Source: Coptodactyla brooksi
Lineage: Eukaryota; Arthropoda; Insecta; Coleoptera; Scarabaeidae
Assembly (NCBI GenBank): GCA_033557675.1
Contig: JAWQRM010000106.1
Span: 1 to 30,508, forward strand
Direction of reading: 5' to 3'
Length of the DNA: 30,508 nucleotides
Within the stretch, counting starts at the first letter, position 1, and each line of letters opens with the position of its first letter. This document shows, piece after piece, positions 29,939 to 30,508 of this stretch. A model generated the notes under the pieces. It was not told the origin of the DNA, did not search any database, and saw only the letters and a program-made list of their open reading frames with translations. A program made the position numbers and the translations under genes.

Positions 29939-30260
29939 TTATCTAGAAACGCATTCAATTCTATCATTGTAATAATTTAATTTTGATTCACTTTGTAAAC
30001 AACGTGAAGTAAACGTGAGGAAATAACGCTGATAGAAACTCACTAGCATATAAGGATTGGTTTGCTTTCTGAAACTACAAGATGAACATCGTACATGACT
30101 TAACTCTTACCTTATCCCTGGTTCCAATATAAAAAAAAAATGTAAAAAAAATCCATTCGTATCTGCAATCTTTTTCCAAAAATGTGTAATAACGCCCAAA
30201 TGGTGCGATTTACAACTGATCTGGCCCACAAGTCTTACAAGGACTTCAAAAATATCATAG

Positions 30261-30508
30261 TATACAGGGTGTTCCATTTAAAAAGCTGAAGTCGGGCAAT
30301 TTTTAGAATAAACCGAACACCCTGTGTATTTTAAAACAGTTTTAAATTGTGAACAGTTCAATGTCATGCAACCTTTATTTGAAAAATTTTTTTCTAAAGA
30401 GAGCAATATCCGAAATTAAGAACGAAATACCCTCTTGCCCCATAGGACTGCCTTTTTATCAATTATGCTTATAACTCGAGAACTGTTGATTTTAAGCATG
30501 TACTATCC
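30261..30508. mobile_element. Edge of a repetitive element with ACAGGGTGTTC ends, running off the window
   Basis: ACAGGGTGTTC at 30264-30274 is the reverse complement of GAACACCCTGT at 30315-30325, 51 bases apart. The ACAGGGTGTTCC word is a frequent terminal sequence of repeats in arthropod genomes. The region after it (CTCGAGAACTGTTGATTTTA near 30475) also looks repeat-derived. Class not determined. Confidence 0.4.

Larger units (their letters stand above)
29456..30055. repeat. Diverged tandem duplication, period about 325 bases
   Basis: Copy 1 (about 29456-29780) and copy 2 (about 29781-30055) share, in order, AATCCGAATRCTGAG, a CTTCAGC element, TTTATCTAG-AACGCATTCA, ATTGTAATAAT, GATTCACTKTGTAAACAA, AAGTAAAC and AACGCTGA. 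Spacing differs by small indels. The identity is unknown. Confidence 0.65.

Noticed and set aside
1..30508. tRNA, rRNA, CRISPR array, bacterial operon or phage features
   Set aside because: None seen; spliced genes and eukaryotic transposons rule out a prokaryotic reading.

Overview
This is eukaryotic nuclear DNA, A+T rich, with short GT-AG introns, long introns full of decayed transposons, and proteins that look like insect proteins. The transposon set (mariner, piggyBac, pogo/Tigger, hAT, non-LTR and Penelope-like elements) also fits an insect. A beetle is plausible, but that is inference.

Layout. (1) 1-854, minus strand: the 5' part of a coiled-coil protein gene, at least five exons, running off the left edge. 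(2) 855-1508: a compact divergent promoter region. (3) 1714-6027, plus strand: one uninterrupted 1437-codon frame for a nuclear protein with many C2H2-type zinc fingers and a C-terminal PHD finger, the architecture of Drosophila MESR4. A probable intron lies in its 5'UTR. (4) 6028-10540: 3'UTR and intergenic DNA between two convergent genes, with transposon scraps and a perfect hairpin. (5) 10541-26115, minus strand: nine exons of an Ack (activated Cdc42 kinase, TNK2-type) gene, all in matching splice phase. They give the end of the SAM-like helical region, a complete kinase domain with catalytic residues intact, SH3, CRIB, a disordered tail with a PPPY motif, and a C-terminal UBA-like region. 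The exons for the start of the protein were not found. (6) 26116-30508: upstream intron or flanking DNA with mobile-element debris and a diverged tandem repeat.

The Ack introns hold most of the unusual material. The 5.7 kb intron at 10867-16542 contains a Penelope-like remnant (carrying a near-ideal hammerhead ribozyme motif inside an inverted repeat), a mariner remnant apparently inserted into it, a non-LTR reverse transcriptase fragment, and a foldback element with alternating hammerhead-like motifs. A relative of the foldback element, with an intact hammerhead core, lies at 28.6 kb. Other introns carry two piggyBac remnants, another mariner, a pogo/Tigger-type MITE and several perfect palindromes.

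The strongest candidate for something little described is this set of hammerhead-bearing repeats. The 11.2 kb copy is antisense to Ack; one degenerate motif in the foldback element is on the Ack sense strand. The gene models rest on reading frame, splice-site phase and remembered family similarity. No database search was possible.
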